Position numbers and translations under genes: made by a program. The notes beneath the pieces were generated by a model that saw only the letters and a list, made by a program, of their open reading frames with translations, did not search any database and was not told where the DNA came from. Positions 17,215-24,541 of a DNA stretch of 37,577 bases are shown piece by piece. The DNA is from Belliella filtrata (lineage in GTDB: Bacteria; Bacteroidota; Bacteroidia; Cytophagales; Cyclobacteriaceae), in assembly GCF_022549775.1 (NCBI RefSeq), contig NZ_JAKZGP010000050.1:1-37577 (forward strand). Direction: 5' to 3'. Position 1 is the first letter of the stretch. Every line of letters begins with the position of its first letter.

Positions 17215-17714
17215 TAGCTTCTGTTTATAGTAAGGGTATTTCCAGATCTGTTATTGGCAAACGATTGCAAAGGTCGTGTAGCGGGACCTGTGACTACTGC
17301 TCCACTGGTCGTGAACCTTGATCCATGACATGAGCAAACGAATTGGTTGTTGTTTAGAGACCAATTTCTATCACAATTGGAATGTGTACAAACCGATGTT
17401 AATGAATTGAAGCCATTTCCAGTATTGATGACAAGCATCCTTGCAGAAGTGATCAATATCCATCCTCCTTCATCATTCAATGAAGCTACTTGACTAAGGT
17501 CAATTACTACAGTTCCCTCATTTACAGTAATTCCATTTTGGGGAGTGGCTGGCGTATTTCCCCCACCAGGAGTATCATCATCCGAACCACAGGATGTGAA
17601 AAAATTCGCTCCAAAAAGCGACATGATGGTGATTGCCCCTGATTTTTTTAGAAACTCACGTCTTGCTTGACTAAGTCTCCCGCTTTTGAAGTTGTTTACA
17701 TTTTCCATGTCCAC
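17214..17714 (-). CDS. Rieske [2Fe-2S] protein, Tat-exported lipoprotein
   Basis: The Rieske cluster ligands are complete: Cys109-x-His111 and Cys127-x-x-His130. Cys114 and Cys129 are placed as the disulfide pair seen in high-potential bc-type Rieske proteins, whereas soluble dioxygenase-type ferredoxins lack it. The N-terminus has a twin-arginine motif (ARREFLKK, about 18-24) followed by a hydrophobic segment ending in TSC (Cys42), so export folded through Tat and lipidation are both plausible. A Gly/Pro linker separates anchor and domain. No cytochrome b or c1 gene is adjacent; instead YceI and DUF5777 follow in the same operon. Confidence 0.92.
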   Translation of the reverse strand: MDMENVNNFKSGRLSQARREFLKKSGAITIMSLFGANFFTSCGSDDDTPGGGNTPATPQNGITVNEGTVVIDLSQVASLNDEGGWILITSARMLVINTGNGFNSLTSVCTHSNCDRNWSLNNNQFVCSCHGSRFTTSGAVVTGPATRPLQSFANNRSGNTLTINRS

Positions 17715-17786
17715 ATTTACGATGTAAAAATTACTCTTGGATGAGTAGGCTTACCATTATAAATGAGAAAAATTTGGACTAAGACT

Positions 17787-18311
17787 TTAAAAATATTTTT
17801 TATTCATAATTTCACTCAATACAACAGCATCTTTTACATTTTGAGGGTCTTGCAAAAGTTTTTTGTAGCGATTTGCACTTTTTTGTTTTTTGTCTATATC
17901 CTCTCCTACTGTGCCTATTCCTATCAAATCTGAAGAAAGTCTAACCTGCTCATCAAGTGTCTGAAGCTTGGGAACCTCATGATTGCTCACTGTGCCTGAA
18001 TACTTATCAAAAGCTGATGCATATTTTTTTTCTCCATCATACTTGTCTGAACTTGTTTGTATGGGTTTACTCCGGTGAGGAATGTGTGAATCTCCTTGAC
18101 CAGTTTTTTCAAGATCTCTTTTCTCTTCCCTTTGGCCTTTTCTGATCTCTCTGAGTAGGTCCTCAAAAGACTGAGGCCTTTGATGATCTTCAGTTGGCCC
18201 CTCTGTAGTTGTTGGTGGCTGTGCAGCACCTTTGCCCCCCTTTTTTATAGCTGTGTATATAAAGTATATGATTACAGCAACTACATATATGACGTTTCCT
18301 ATGTTATCCAC
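17787..18311 (-). CDS. Single-pass membrane protein with disordered cytoplasmic tail, unknown function
   Basis: One N-terminal membrane span (about residues 5-22, IGNVIYVVAVIIYFIYTA) is followed by a charged, low-complexity tail (Pro/Thr, then Lys/Glu/Gln) ending in a short conserved-looking segment (SANRYKKLLQDPQNVKDAVVLSEIMNKKYF). It is divergent from smc with 69 bp between starts. No characterised family is recognised. Confidence 0.7.
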   Translation of the reverse strand: MDNIGNVIYVVAVIIYFIYTAIKKGGKGAAQPPTTTEGPTEDHQRPQSFEDLLREIRKGQREEKRDLEKTGQGDSHIPHRSKPIQTSSDKYDGEKKYASAFDKYSGTVSNHEVPKLQTLDEQVRLSSDLIGIGTVGEDIDKKQKSANRYKKLLQDPQNVKDAVVLSEIMNKKYF

Positions 18312-18321
18312 GATTTTTCTT

Positions 18322-18351
18322 TTTGATGAATCTAATATAGTTATAAATTTG
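18322..18351 (+). promoter_or_regulatory. Candidate Bacteroidota-type promoter for smc
   Basis: A tttg at 18322-18325 and taaatttg at 18344-18351 match the TTTG and TAnnTTTG boxes of the Bacteroidota primary sigma factor with an 18-bp spacer. The smc ATG is 30 bp further on and is preceded by a purine-rich aaaggtggaagg. Confidence 0.5.
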
Positions 18352-18380
18352 CTATCTATTCAAATTTTAAAGGTGGAAGG

Positions 18381-21300
18381 ATGCTCCTAAGTAAGCTAGA
18401 GATAAAAGGTTTCAAAAGTTTTGGTGACAGAATGGTAATTCATTTTGATAAGGGAATTACTGGTGTGGTTGGGCCGAATGGATGCGGAAAATCCAATGTA
18501 GTAGATGCCATCCGTTGGGTTCTTGGTGAGCAAAAATCAAGGATGCTTCGTTCTGATAAAATGGAGAATGTGATCTTTAATGGAACAAAGAATAGAAAAC
18601 CAACCAATCTTGCTGAAGTTTCTCTAACCTTCGAAAACACCAAAAACTTACTCCCTACTGAATATACTCATGTGACCATCACCAGGAGATATTATAGAAG
18701 TGGCGAAAGTGAATATTTGCTCAATGGCGTGACTTGTAGGCTTAAAGATATCACTAACCTTTTTATGGATACGGGTATCAATTCCAACAGCTATGCCATC
18801 ATTGAGTTAAAAATGATTGAGGAATTACTCAATGATAAAAACAATTCAAGAAGAGATCTTTTCGAAGAGGCTGCTGGGATTTCTAAGTTCAAGGCAAGGA
18901 AAAAGGAAACCTTAAGAAAGCTGGAAGATACAGATGGTGATTTGGATCGTGTGGAAGATGTACTTTTTGAAATTGATAAAAATCTCAAAAGCCTAGAAAA
19001 GCAAGCCAAACAGACAGCTAAGTATTTTGAAATCAAGCAGGAGTATAAAATAGCAAGTATCAACTTAGCAAAAAAATCTGTTGCTTCGCATAGTGATTCC
19101 TTGATAGCGCTTCATCAGCAAATAGAACAAGAAAACGATAAGAAAATCATGCTAAGTGCTAAGGTTTCTGAAAAGGAATCCATGCTAGAGCAGGTAAAAG
19201 CTGATCTGATACAAAAGGAAAAATTACTAAGCACGAGGCAAAAAACACTTAACGAGCATGTCAATAAAATCAGACAATTTGAGTCTGACAAAAAAATAAA
19301 AAATGAACGTCTTAGGTTTTTGGAAGATAGAGCTCAGAAACTAAGAGAGCAAATAGACGCTGACCGAAAGTCAAATGATCGAGCAGGATTTAGTATCAGA
19401 TCATTGGAGCAAGAACTAGAATCAGCCAGAAAGATTTTAGCTGAAAAAGAACTCACGATAGAGCAGTTGAAAACTGACTATGAACATCAAAAATCTTCTC
19501 ATGCAGAGATACAAGAGAAGCAAAAAGAATTTAACAAGGAGTTTGCATTAAAAAAAGACTTGGTATATCAGCTATCGAAAGATAAAGAAATCAAGCAGAT
19601 TCAATTTTCTACCCTAAAGCAAGAGTTAGAAAAAACTGCTTCTGACGATTACTCTCAAGAGGCCAATTTGGCTGATTTTGAAGATAAACTTGTTCTTTTG
19701 AAAGATGAGCTAGACAAAAAACAGGAAGAACTTGCCAGGCTTAAATCTAAAGAAGAAGATCATAATAAGAAAATAGAAGAGCTCAACAAGCTGATAGAAA
19801 TGATACGGGAAGAAGTAACCCAATCATCCAGAAAGCTAGATGCAAAGCAAAATGAGTTTAACTTAACAAAATCCCTCGTCGAAAACTTAGAAGGTTTTCC
19901 TGAAGCAATTAAGTTCCTGAAGAAAAATACATCTTGGAGCAAAGACACGCCTCTTTTATCAGATATTTTGACTACGGAAGAGAATTTTAGAGTAGCCATT
20001 GAGAATTTTCTCGAAGGCTATATGAATTATTATGTCGTTGAGACGCAAGAACAAGCTATTGCTGCTGTTAATTTGCTCAGTGATGCAGCAAGAGGTAAAG
20101 CAAATTTCTTTGTATTGGCTGATTTTGACAAATTTCAGTCCTCCCAAACAAAGCTATTCCCTAACGCAATACCTGCTACTGAAATCATAGAATATGATGA
20201 AAAGTATGCGAAGCTCATTTCCTTTATCTTGGATGATGTATATCTAGTAAAAGGAGAATTCAATGATTTCCCCACTGATCAACAGAGTATTTTCATTTCA
20301 GAAAGTGGTAAGTTTACTAAAAGGAAGTTTAGTATCTCAGGTGGTTCTGTTGGGCTTTTTGAGGGAAAAAGAATAGGTAGAGCAAAAAACCTTGAGAAAC
20401 TTGAGAAAGATATCAAAGAACTTAGCAAAAAAGTAAGTCAAACTAGGTCAAACTTGGACGGTAAGCTTACAGATCTTTTGAAACTCAAGGAGGTAAGCTA
20501 TAAGCTTCCGATAGAAGGACTTCAAGCAGAGATTTCCGAGGTCAACCAAGAGTACGTATCTATCAGGACAAAAAAAGAGCAATTAGCAGAAATGCTTTCC
20601 ACCAATGCAAACAAGAGAGAAGACATATTAGAAAGAATTGAGAATTTAGAAAACAGCCTCAATGATATCAATCCTAGGCTTGAAGATGAAAAGGCTAAGT
20701 TTGAATATTTGGAAACAGAACTTGAGTCCTTAAATGACCAACTCCAAACCGAATCAGAACTTCTAAGTCAAAAATCTGCGGCATTCAATCAAGATAACAT
20801 ACTTTTTCACCAACATAATAATAAAGTTACGAGCTTAGAACAGGAGATCAGTTTCAAAAAAAGTGCCTTTGAGAGTAGTAAAGAGAGAATTGAAAAATCC
20901 CAGGTTGAACAAAGTTCAATAGATCAAGAAGTAAGGTCTTTGCTTGATAACAATGAGATCAAGGATGACGAACTGATAGAACTTTATGCTGAAAAAGAAA
21001 GCATAGAAAAAGGTGTAAATGAAGCCGAGAAGGACTATTATGCGGCTCGTGGTGAAATTGACATCAGCGATAAACAAATCAGAGAACTCCAAAAAAGCAA
21101 AGAGGGAATAGATACAATCATCCAAGAGTTGACTCAGGCACTAAACGAAGTAAAGCTGAAGCTGAACTCTATGAAAGAACGATTGAGTGTGGAGTTTGAA
21201 ATTGACCTTGATCAACTCATGGAGGAAAACCCCGCAGTGGATGAACATTACCTCGCTATGGATGATGCAGAAATTAGGCTGATTGTCCAAAAGAATAAAG

Positions 21301-21920
21301 AAAAGCTCGAAAAAATTGGTCCAATCAACCCTATGGCAATGGAAGCTTATGAGGAAATTAAAAAAAGGCATACTTTCATCACCACCCAAAGAGAAGACCT
21401 GATCAAAGCTAAAAACTCATTGATAGAAACCATTAAAGAAATCGATGAAGTAGCCAAAGAAACATTTTTAGATGCTTTTGGTAAGATCAAAGAGAACTTT
21501 GTGAAGGTTTTTAGATCGCTATTTACCAAAGAAGATGATTGTGACTTAAGGCTTGTCGATCCAGACAATCCTTTGGATAGCGCTATAGAGATCATGGCCA
21601 AGCCCAAGGGGAAAAGACCGCTGACCATCAATCAGCTATCCGGAGGGGAGAAAACTTTAACAGCTACTTCCCTTTTATTCTCCATATACCTTCTGAAGCC
21701 TGCACCCTTTTGTATATTTGATGAGGTAGATGCTCCACTGGATGATGCCAATATTGATAAATTCAACAATATCATACAGACCTTCTCAAAAGAATCACAG
21801 TTTATCATCGTCACTCATAATAAGAGAACCATGGCAAGCACAGATATCATCTATGGAATTACAATGATAGAAGCTGGCGTATCTCGTGTAGTCCCTGTAG
21901 ATCTTAGAGAATTGGTTTAA
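18381..21920 (+). CDS. smc: Chromosome segregation protein Smc
   Basis: Full-length SMC ATPase (1179 residues) that folds and compacts DNA as a dimer with ScpA/ScpB. Walker A GPNGCGKS is at 31-38 and the Q-loop region LGEQKS follows it. Two long coiled coils (about 170-505 and 660-1010) flank a hinge (about 510-655, with FLEGYMNYYVV and ISGGSVGLFEGK). The ABC signature LSGGEK is at 1086-1091 and Walker B CIFDEVDAPLDD at about 1111. No ScpA or ScpB gene is nearby. The first ATG fits the family start (MLLSKLEIKGFKSFGDR). Confidence 0.97.
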   Translation: MLLSKLEIKGFKSFGDRMVIHFDKGITGVVGPNGCGKSNVVDAIRWVLGEQKSRMLRSDKMENVIFNGTKNRKPTNLAEVSLTFENTKNLLPTEYTHVTITRRYYRSGESEYLLNGVTCRLKDITNLFMDTGINSNSYAIIELKMIEELLNDKNNSRRDLFEEAAGISKFKARKKETLRKLEDTDGDLDRVEDVLFEIDKNLKSLEKQAKQTAKYFEIKQEYKIASINLAKKSVASHSDSLIALHQQIEQENDKKIMLSAKVSEKESMLEQVKADLIQKEKLLSTRQKTLNEHVNKIRQFESDKKIKNERLRFLEDRAQKLREQIDADRKSNDRAGFSIRSLEQELESARKILAEKELTIEQLKTDYEHQKSSHAEIQEKQKEFNKEFALKKDLVYQLSKDKEIKQIQFSTLKQELEKTASDDYSQEANLADFEDKLVLLKDELDKKQEELARLKSKEEDHNKKIEELNKLIEMIREEVTQSSRKLDAKQNEFNLTKSLVENLEGFPEAIKFLKKNTSWSKDTPLLSDILTTEENFRVAIENFLEGYMNYYVVETQEQAIAAVNLLSDAARGKANFFVLADFDKFQSSQTKLFPNAIPATEIIEYDEKYAKLISFILDDVYLVKGEFNDFPTDQQSIFISESGKFTKRKFSISGGSVGLFEGKRIGRAKNLEKLEKDIKELSKKVSQTRSNLDGKLTDLLKLKEVSYKLPIEGLQAEISEVNQEYVSIRTKKEQLAEMLSTNANKREDILERIENLENSLNDINPRLEDEKAKFEYLETELESLNDQLQTESELLSQKSAAFNQDNILFHQHNNKVTSLEQEISFKKSAFESSKERIEKSQVEQSSIDQEVRSLLDNNEIKDDELIELYAEKESIEKGVNEAEKDYYAARGEIDISDKQIRELQKSKEGIDTIIQELTQALNEVKLKLNSMKERLSVEFEIDLDQLMEENPAVDEHYLAMDDAEIRLIVQKNKEKLEKIGPINPMAMEAYEEIKKRHTFITTQREDLIKAKNSLIETIKEIDEVAKETFLDAFGKIKENFVKVFRSLFTKEDDCDLRLVDPDNPLDSAIEIMAKPKGKRPLTINQLSGGEKTLTATSLLFSIYLLKPAPFCIFDEVDAPLDDANIDKFNNIIQTFSKESQFIIVTHNKRTMASTDIIYGITMIEAGVSRVVPVDLRELV

Positions 21921-21959
21921 AAGTATTAAGAGTAGAAGGATTTTTTTATCTAGACTATG

Positions 21960-22250
21960 GTATTACGAAAAACCATACGATAATCCAGCTGGGGGTACGG
22001 TACCTTGCTATTTACTGCCCCTTCAGGGCGGATGTTAAAATGACGACTAATACACCCAACACCCAAGACGCTTCCTTGGGTTGGAGGTGTAAAAGGACTT
22101 CAGCCTTTGAAGGAGAGACTATCACGAGTCACATGACCCAGAAAGACAAGCACAAATACTAAACCGAATACCTCACTGACAGGTAAACTGCTCCTCCATG
22201 AAGTAAATTATCTAAAACATCACTTCCCTGAAAGGGATCCCTATACCTAA
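21960..22250. other. Hairpin-rich, relatively GC-rich intergenic block, possible structured RNA
   Basis: The ~450-bp gap after smc contains a block visibly richer in G and C than its surroundings. It holds several stem-loops: gccc/gggc at 22017-22029; a long imperfect stem at 22052-22090 (acacc...acccaag pairing with cttgggt...ggtgt); cttca/tgaag at 22098-22112; and a gggtac/gtacc palindrome near 21993-22003. No known RNA family or protein is recognised. It could be a transcribed leader of the gene at 22369, an independent small RNA, or a transposon or intron remnant. Confidence 0.4.
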
Positions 22251-22368
22251 TCTGGTTAATTTAATTAAGAAAAAAACCATTCTTGAAAAATTCTTCACTA
22301 ATTTATTTCATTTTTAGATGATAAAATATTAAATTAACAATTCATTCTAACCAAAATAACATAAAAAT

Positions 22369-22932
22369 ATGGGAGTACCTATCATTTCTAATGTAGTAAA
22401 CGGAATCAAGGGAGGCTTGAAAGCTACCCTGCAAGGCACTGCTGATACAGGAAGTGTATTAGCAAATTCTGTAAAAAATGTTGCTGTGACCACTTTGAAA
22501 GGTACAGGTGAACTAGTCGTAAAAGGACTACAAGTTCCAGCATCTATTGTTTCGGGGGCATTTCAGGGAGTAGCTGATGTAGGTGTCTCTGTGGTCAAAT
22601 CAGTGAAGGGAATCGTGAATGGTACCATCCAAGGAGCTATGGACTCTGGTGTCAATCAAAAGGATGCAGTTCAAGGAAGCGTTAAGCAAGCCATAGAATC
22701 GGCTAAGGATCTTGGTGAAGATGTTGCTGAAGTAGCTGTCGAAGCTGTCAAAGGTGCTGTAAATGGTGTTAAGCAAGTTGGTGGTGATACAGTCACAGCC
22801 GCAAAGGATGCGGTAATTGCCGCATTAGATGCAGCTAAAGAAATCGGTGGAGAATCTGTAGATGCTGTCCGATCTGCACTCAACAGTAGCATTGATGGAG
22901 CCAAGGAAATCCTACAAGAGATCAAAAAATAA
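22369..22932 (+). CDS. Repetitive amphipathic-helix protein, LEA-like
   Basis: 187 residues of Ala/Val/Gly/Lys-rich repeats without Cys, Trp, Tyr, His or Phe-rich core; only one Phe appears (GAFQG). Recurrent units follow the form xxVKGxVxG or AAKDAVxAALDAAKEIG, roughly every 11-20 residues, giving long amphipathic helices. The style is that of LEA-type stress proteins or lipid/granule-surface proteins. There is no signal peptide, so a cytoplasmic location is likely. It stands alone with a strong terminator behind it and a structured block in front. The function is inferred from composition only. Confidence 0.7.
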   Translation: MGVPIISNVVNGIKGGLKATLQGTADTGSVLANSVKNVAVTTLKGTGELVVKGLQVPASIVSGAFQGVADVGVSVVKSVKGIVNGTIQGAMDSGVNQKDAVQGSVKQAIESAKDLGEDVAEVAVEAVKGAVNGVKQVGGDTVTAAKDAVIAALDAAKEIGGESVDAVRSALNSSIDGAKEILQEIKK

Positions 22933-22984
22933 TGTTATTAGCTAACAAAGCAGGCATTAACAATTGGTGTTAATTTAAATGAGC

Positions 22985-23046
22985 AATAGCCACAGAAGCA
23001 TTAAGAATGATGAATAATCAAGCTATGCTAATGTGGCTATTTTTTT
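22985..23046 (+). terminator. Rho-independent terminator of the LEA-like gene
   Basis: A perfect 10-bp stem (aatagccaca at 22985-22994, tgtggctatt at 23032-23041) is extended inward by agcat/atgct and followed by a run of seven T. It sits 53 bp after the stop of the gene at 22369-22932. Confidence 0.85.
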
Positions 23047-23049
23047 AAA

Positions 23050-23700
23050 TCAATTGTCCATTTTTCGTATCAACCAATTATGGATAGCCTGAAATGATGC
23101 TTCTTTAGGATTAAGTAAGAGATCATCAATTTTTTTCAAACTACCTCCTATCATCAAATTTTCATAAAGTGGTATTCTGATCAACTTATAGCCATGGAGT
23201 CTACTCACAAGATCATATTGTGCATCATTATATGCGTTCAATTTCCATCCTGATGAGCCATTTCCAGAAAGATCGCCAGCCTCCTCTGCTTTTCCAAAAA
23301 GTCGGCTTGCTATTGGTGGACCTTCCCAAACCCTAGATTGGAGACCAGATTTCAAGCATTCCTTTTCGAAAGTTCTACACATTCTCTTATATCCTTCTAT
23401 CCAATTATAAGAAAATGATTCATAAAGTGATGATTTAAAAGTACTTAGCCTATATCTATTAAAGTGAACTTGATCATCATAAACAAATAGATTCCTTTTG
23501 ATTTTAAAATCAAATTTAAGGTGTTCCAATAGCGGAAGGTGCTTTACATTACCCCCTATTAATTGCAAAGTTTCATGGAGTATTTCTTCTCCTTTTCCTT
23601 TTACATACGCTGGGTTAACCGTAAGTGAGAAGAGCTCCTCTATTTCCAATTCAGACTCTTTTAATATTTTTATTAGATTATCTACTTTTATTTGATGCAC
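23050..23700 (-). CDS. Conserved-looking hypothetical protein, unknown function
   Basis: 216 residues, no signal peptide or membrane span, mixed alpha/beta composition and many charged residues. Notable strings are RVWEGPPIASRLFGKAEEAGDL and GSSGWKLNAYNDAQYDLVSRLHGYKLIRIPLYENLMIGG. No family was recognised. It is monocistronic: the convergent terminator at 22985-23046 lies directly beyond its 3' end and the small gene 23753-23929 lies upstream on the same strand. Confidence 0.7.
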   Translation of the reverse strand: MHQIKVDNLIKILKESELEIEELFSLTVNPAYVKGKGEEILHETLQLIGGNVKHLPLLEHLKFDFKIKRNLFVYDDQVHFNRYRLSTFKSSLYESFSYNWIEGYKRMCRTFEKECLKSGLQSRVWEGPPIASRLFGKAEEAGDLSGNGSSGWKLNAYNDAQYDLVSRLHGYKLIRIPLYENLMIGGSLKKIDDLLLNPKEASFQAIHNWLIRKMDN

Positions 23701-23752
23701 AATGGTTCAATTTTTAAAATCAATTTGTTTGGGTTTAAGTCAAGAAAATGAA

Positions 23753-23929
23753 TTATTTTTCCTTTTTATTGACTTGCAAAGAATCCGCCTCCCCTGATGT
23801 GATTCTTTCTTTTAAGTTACCTTTTGAGCCTGGGAAAGTGGTTCGTGTTGAAATATCATAGCCTATCCAAAGCATGGCCATTAGAAAACAAACTGCTAAA
23901 ATTAGAAATACGATTTTGTTTCTATTCAT
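23753..23929 (-). CDS. 58-aa single-pass membrane protein, unknown function
   Basis: A complete small ORF on the minus strand: an N-terminal basic MNRNK, one membrane span (about residues 6-24, IVFLILAVCFLMAMLWIGY), then a short hydrophilic tail containing STRTTFPGSKGNLKER. Topology and composition are those of a genuine small membrane protein. It ends 52 bp before the start of 23050-23700 on the same strand, so the two may share a transcript. Confidence 0.65.
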   Translation of the reverse strand: MNRNKIVFLILAVCFLMAMLWIGYDISTRTTFPGSKGNLKERITSGEADSLQVNKKEK

Positions 23930-24123
23930 CTTCTTAGATTAGGTTAATGCCAATAGTTTCTTCTTTCACAAAATTAAGCTATAACAACAAAAAAAACTTA
24001 TGAAATTTGACTAAAAAGAATAAATAAAATAGCTGATTAACAAAAAAAACTCTAAATTTCGATTGTATGACTTAAGTTGTTTTAGTTGCAAAACACAATT
24101 ATATTTATTCAAACCACAAATTT

Positions 24124-24456
24124 ATGTATAACATTGTAGTTCCTCAGACCATCTATCAATTTTTTGGAGATGATGACGTGGAAATGATTAAGGAAATGGT
24201 GCAAATCATTATAGATACTAATGTTCAGGATCTCAAAGAGATGGATCAGTACTATGACTCCAAGGAATACGACATAATCAAAAGGAAATGCCATAAAGCT
24301 AAGCCAAGTATGAGTTATATTGGTGCCATCAAAACCAGAAAACTTTTAGAAAGCATAGAAGAAGAATTAGAAAATTCAAGACCAACTTACGACTTGTTAA
24401 AAAAGGACTTGGAGATTATTGAATTTGAATTAAAAGATTTTTTAGCAGAATTATAA
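24124..24456 (+). CDS. Histidine-containing phosphotransfer (Hpt) protein
   Basis: 110 residues forming an all-helical Hpt domain. The phosphorylated histidine is His57 in CHKAKPSMSYIGA, matching the H.xKxxxxxxG pattern of Hpt modules. It would relay phosphate between a hybrid histidine kinase and a response regulator in the cytoplasm. No kinase or receiver gene is adjacent, so this is an orphan Hpt protein whose partners lie elsewhere. Confidence 0.85.
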   Translation: MYNIVVPQTIYQFFGDDDVEMIKEMVQIIIDTNVQDLKEMDQYYDSKEYDIIKRKCHKAKPSMSYIGAIKTRKLLESIEEELENSRPTYDLLKKDLEIIEFELKDFLAEL

Positions 24457-24541
24457 GTTCTTGTATACAATTAACCATTTATACACTTTTAGAAGATTTT
24501 TGGACTGAAATGCCTATAATTGAAAAAAAGCATTCTATAAT

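Noticed and set aside
18381-21920. Several long antisense frames within smc
   Set aside because: They lie opposite a strongly conserved coding sequence and encode low-information hydrophobic or Ser-rich strings; shadows of the real frame.
22040-22162. A 40-codon ORF inside the structured block after smc
   Set aside because: It runs through the long hairpin, has odd composition and no recognisable features; more likely a chance frame in structured DNA.
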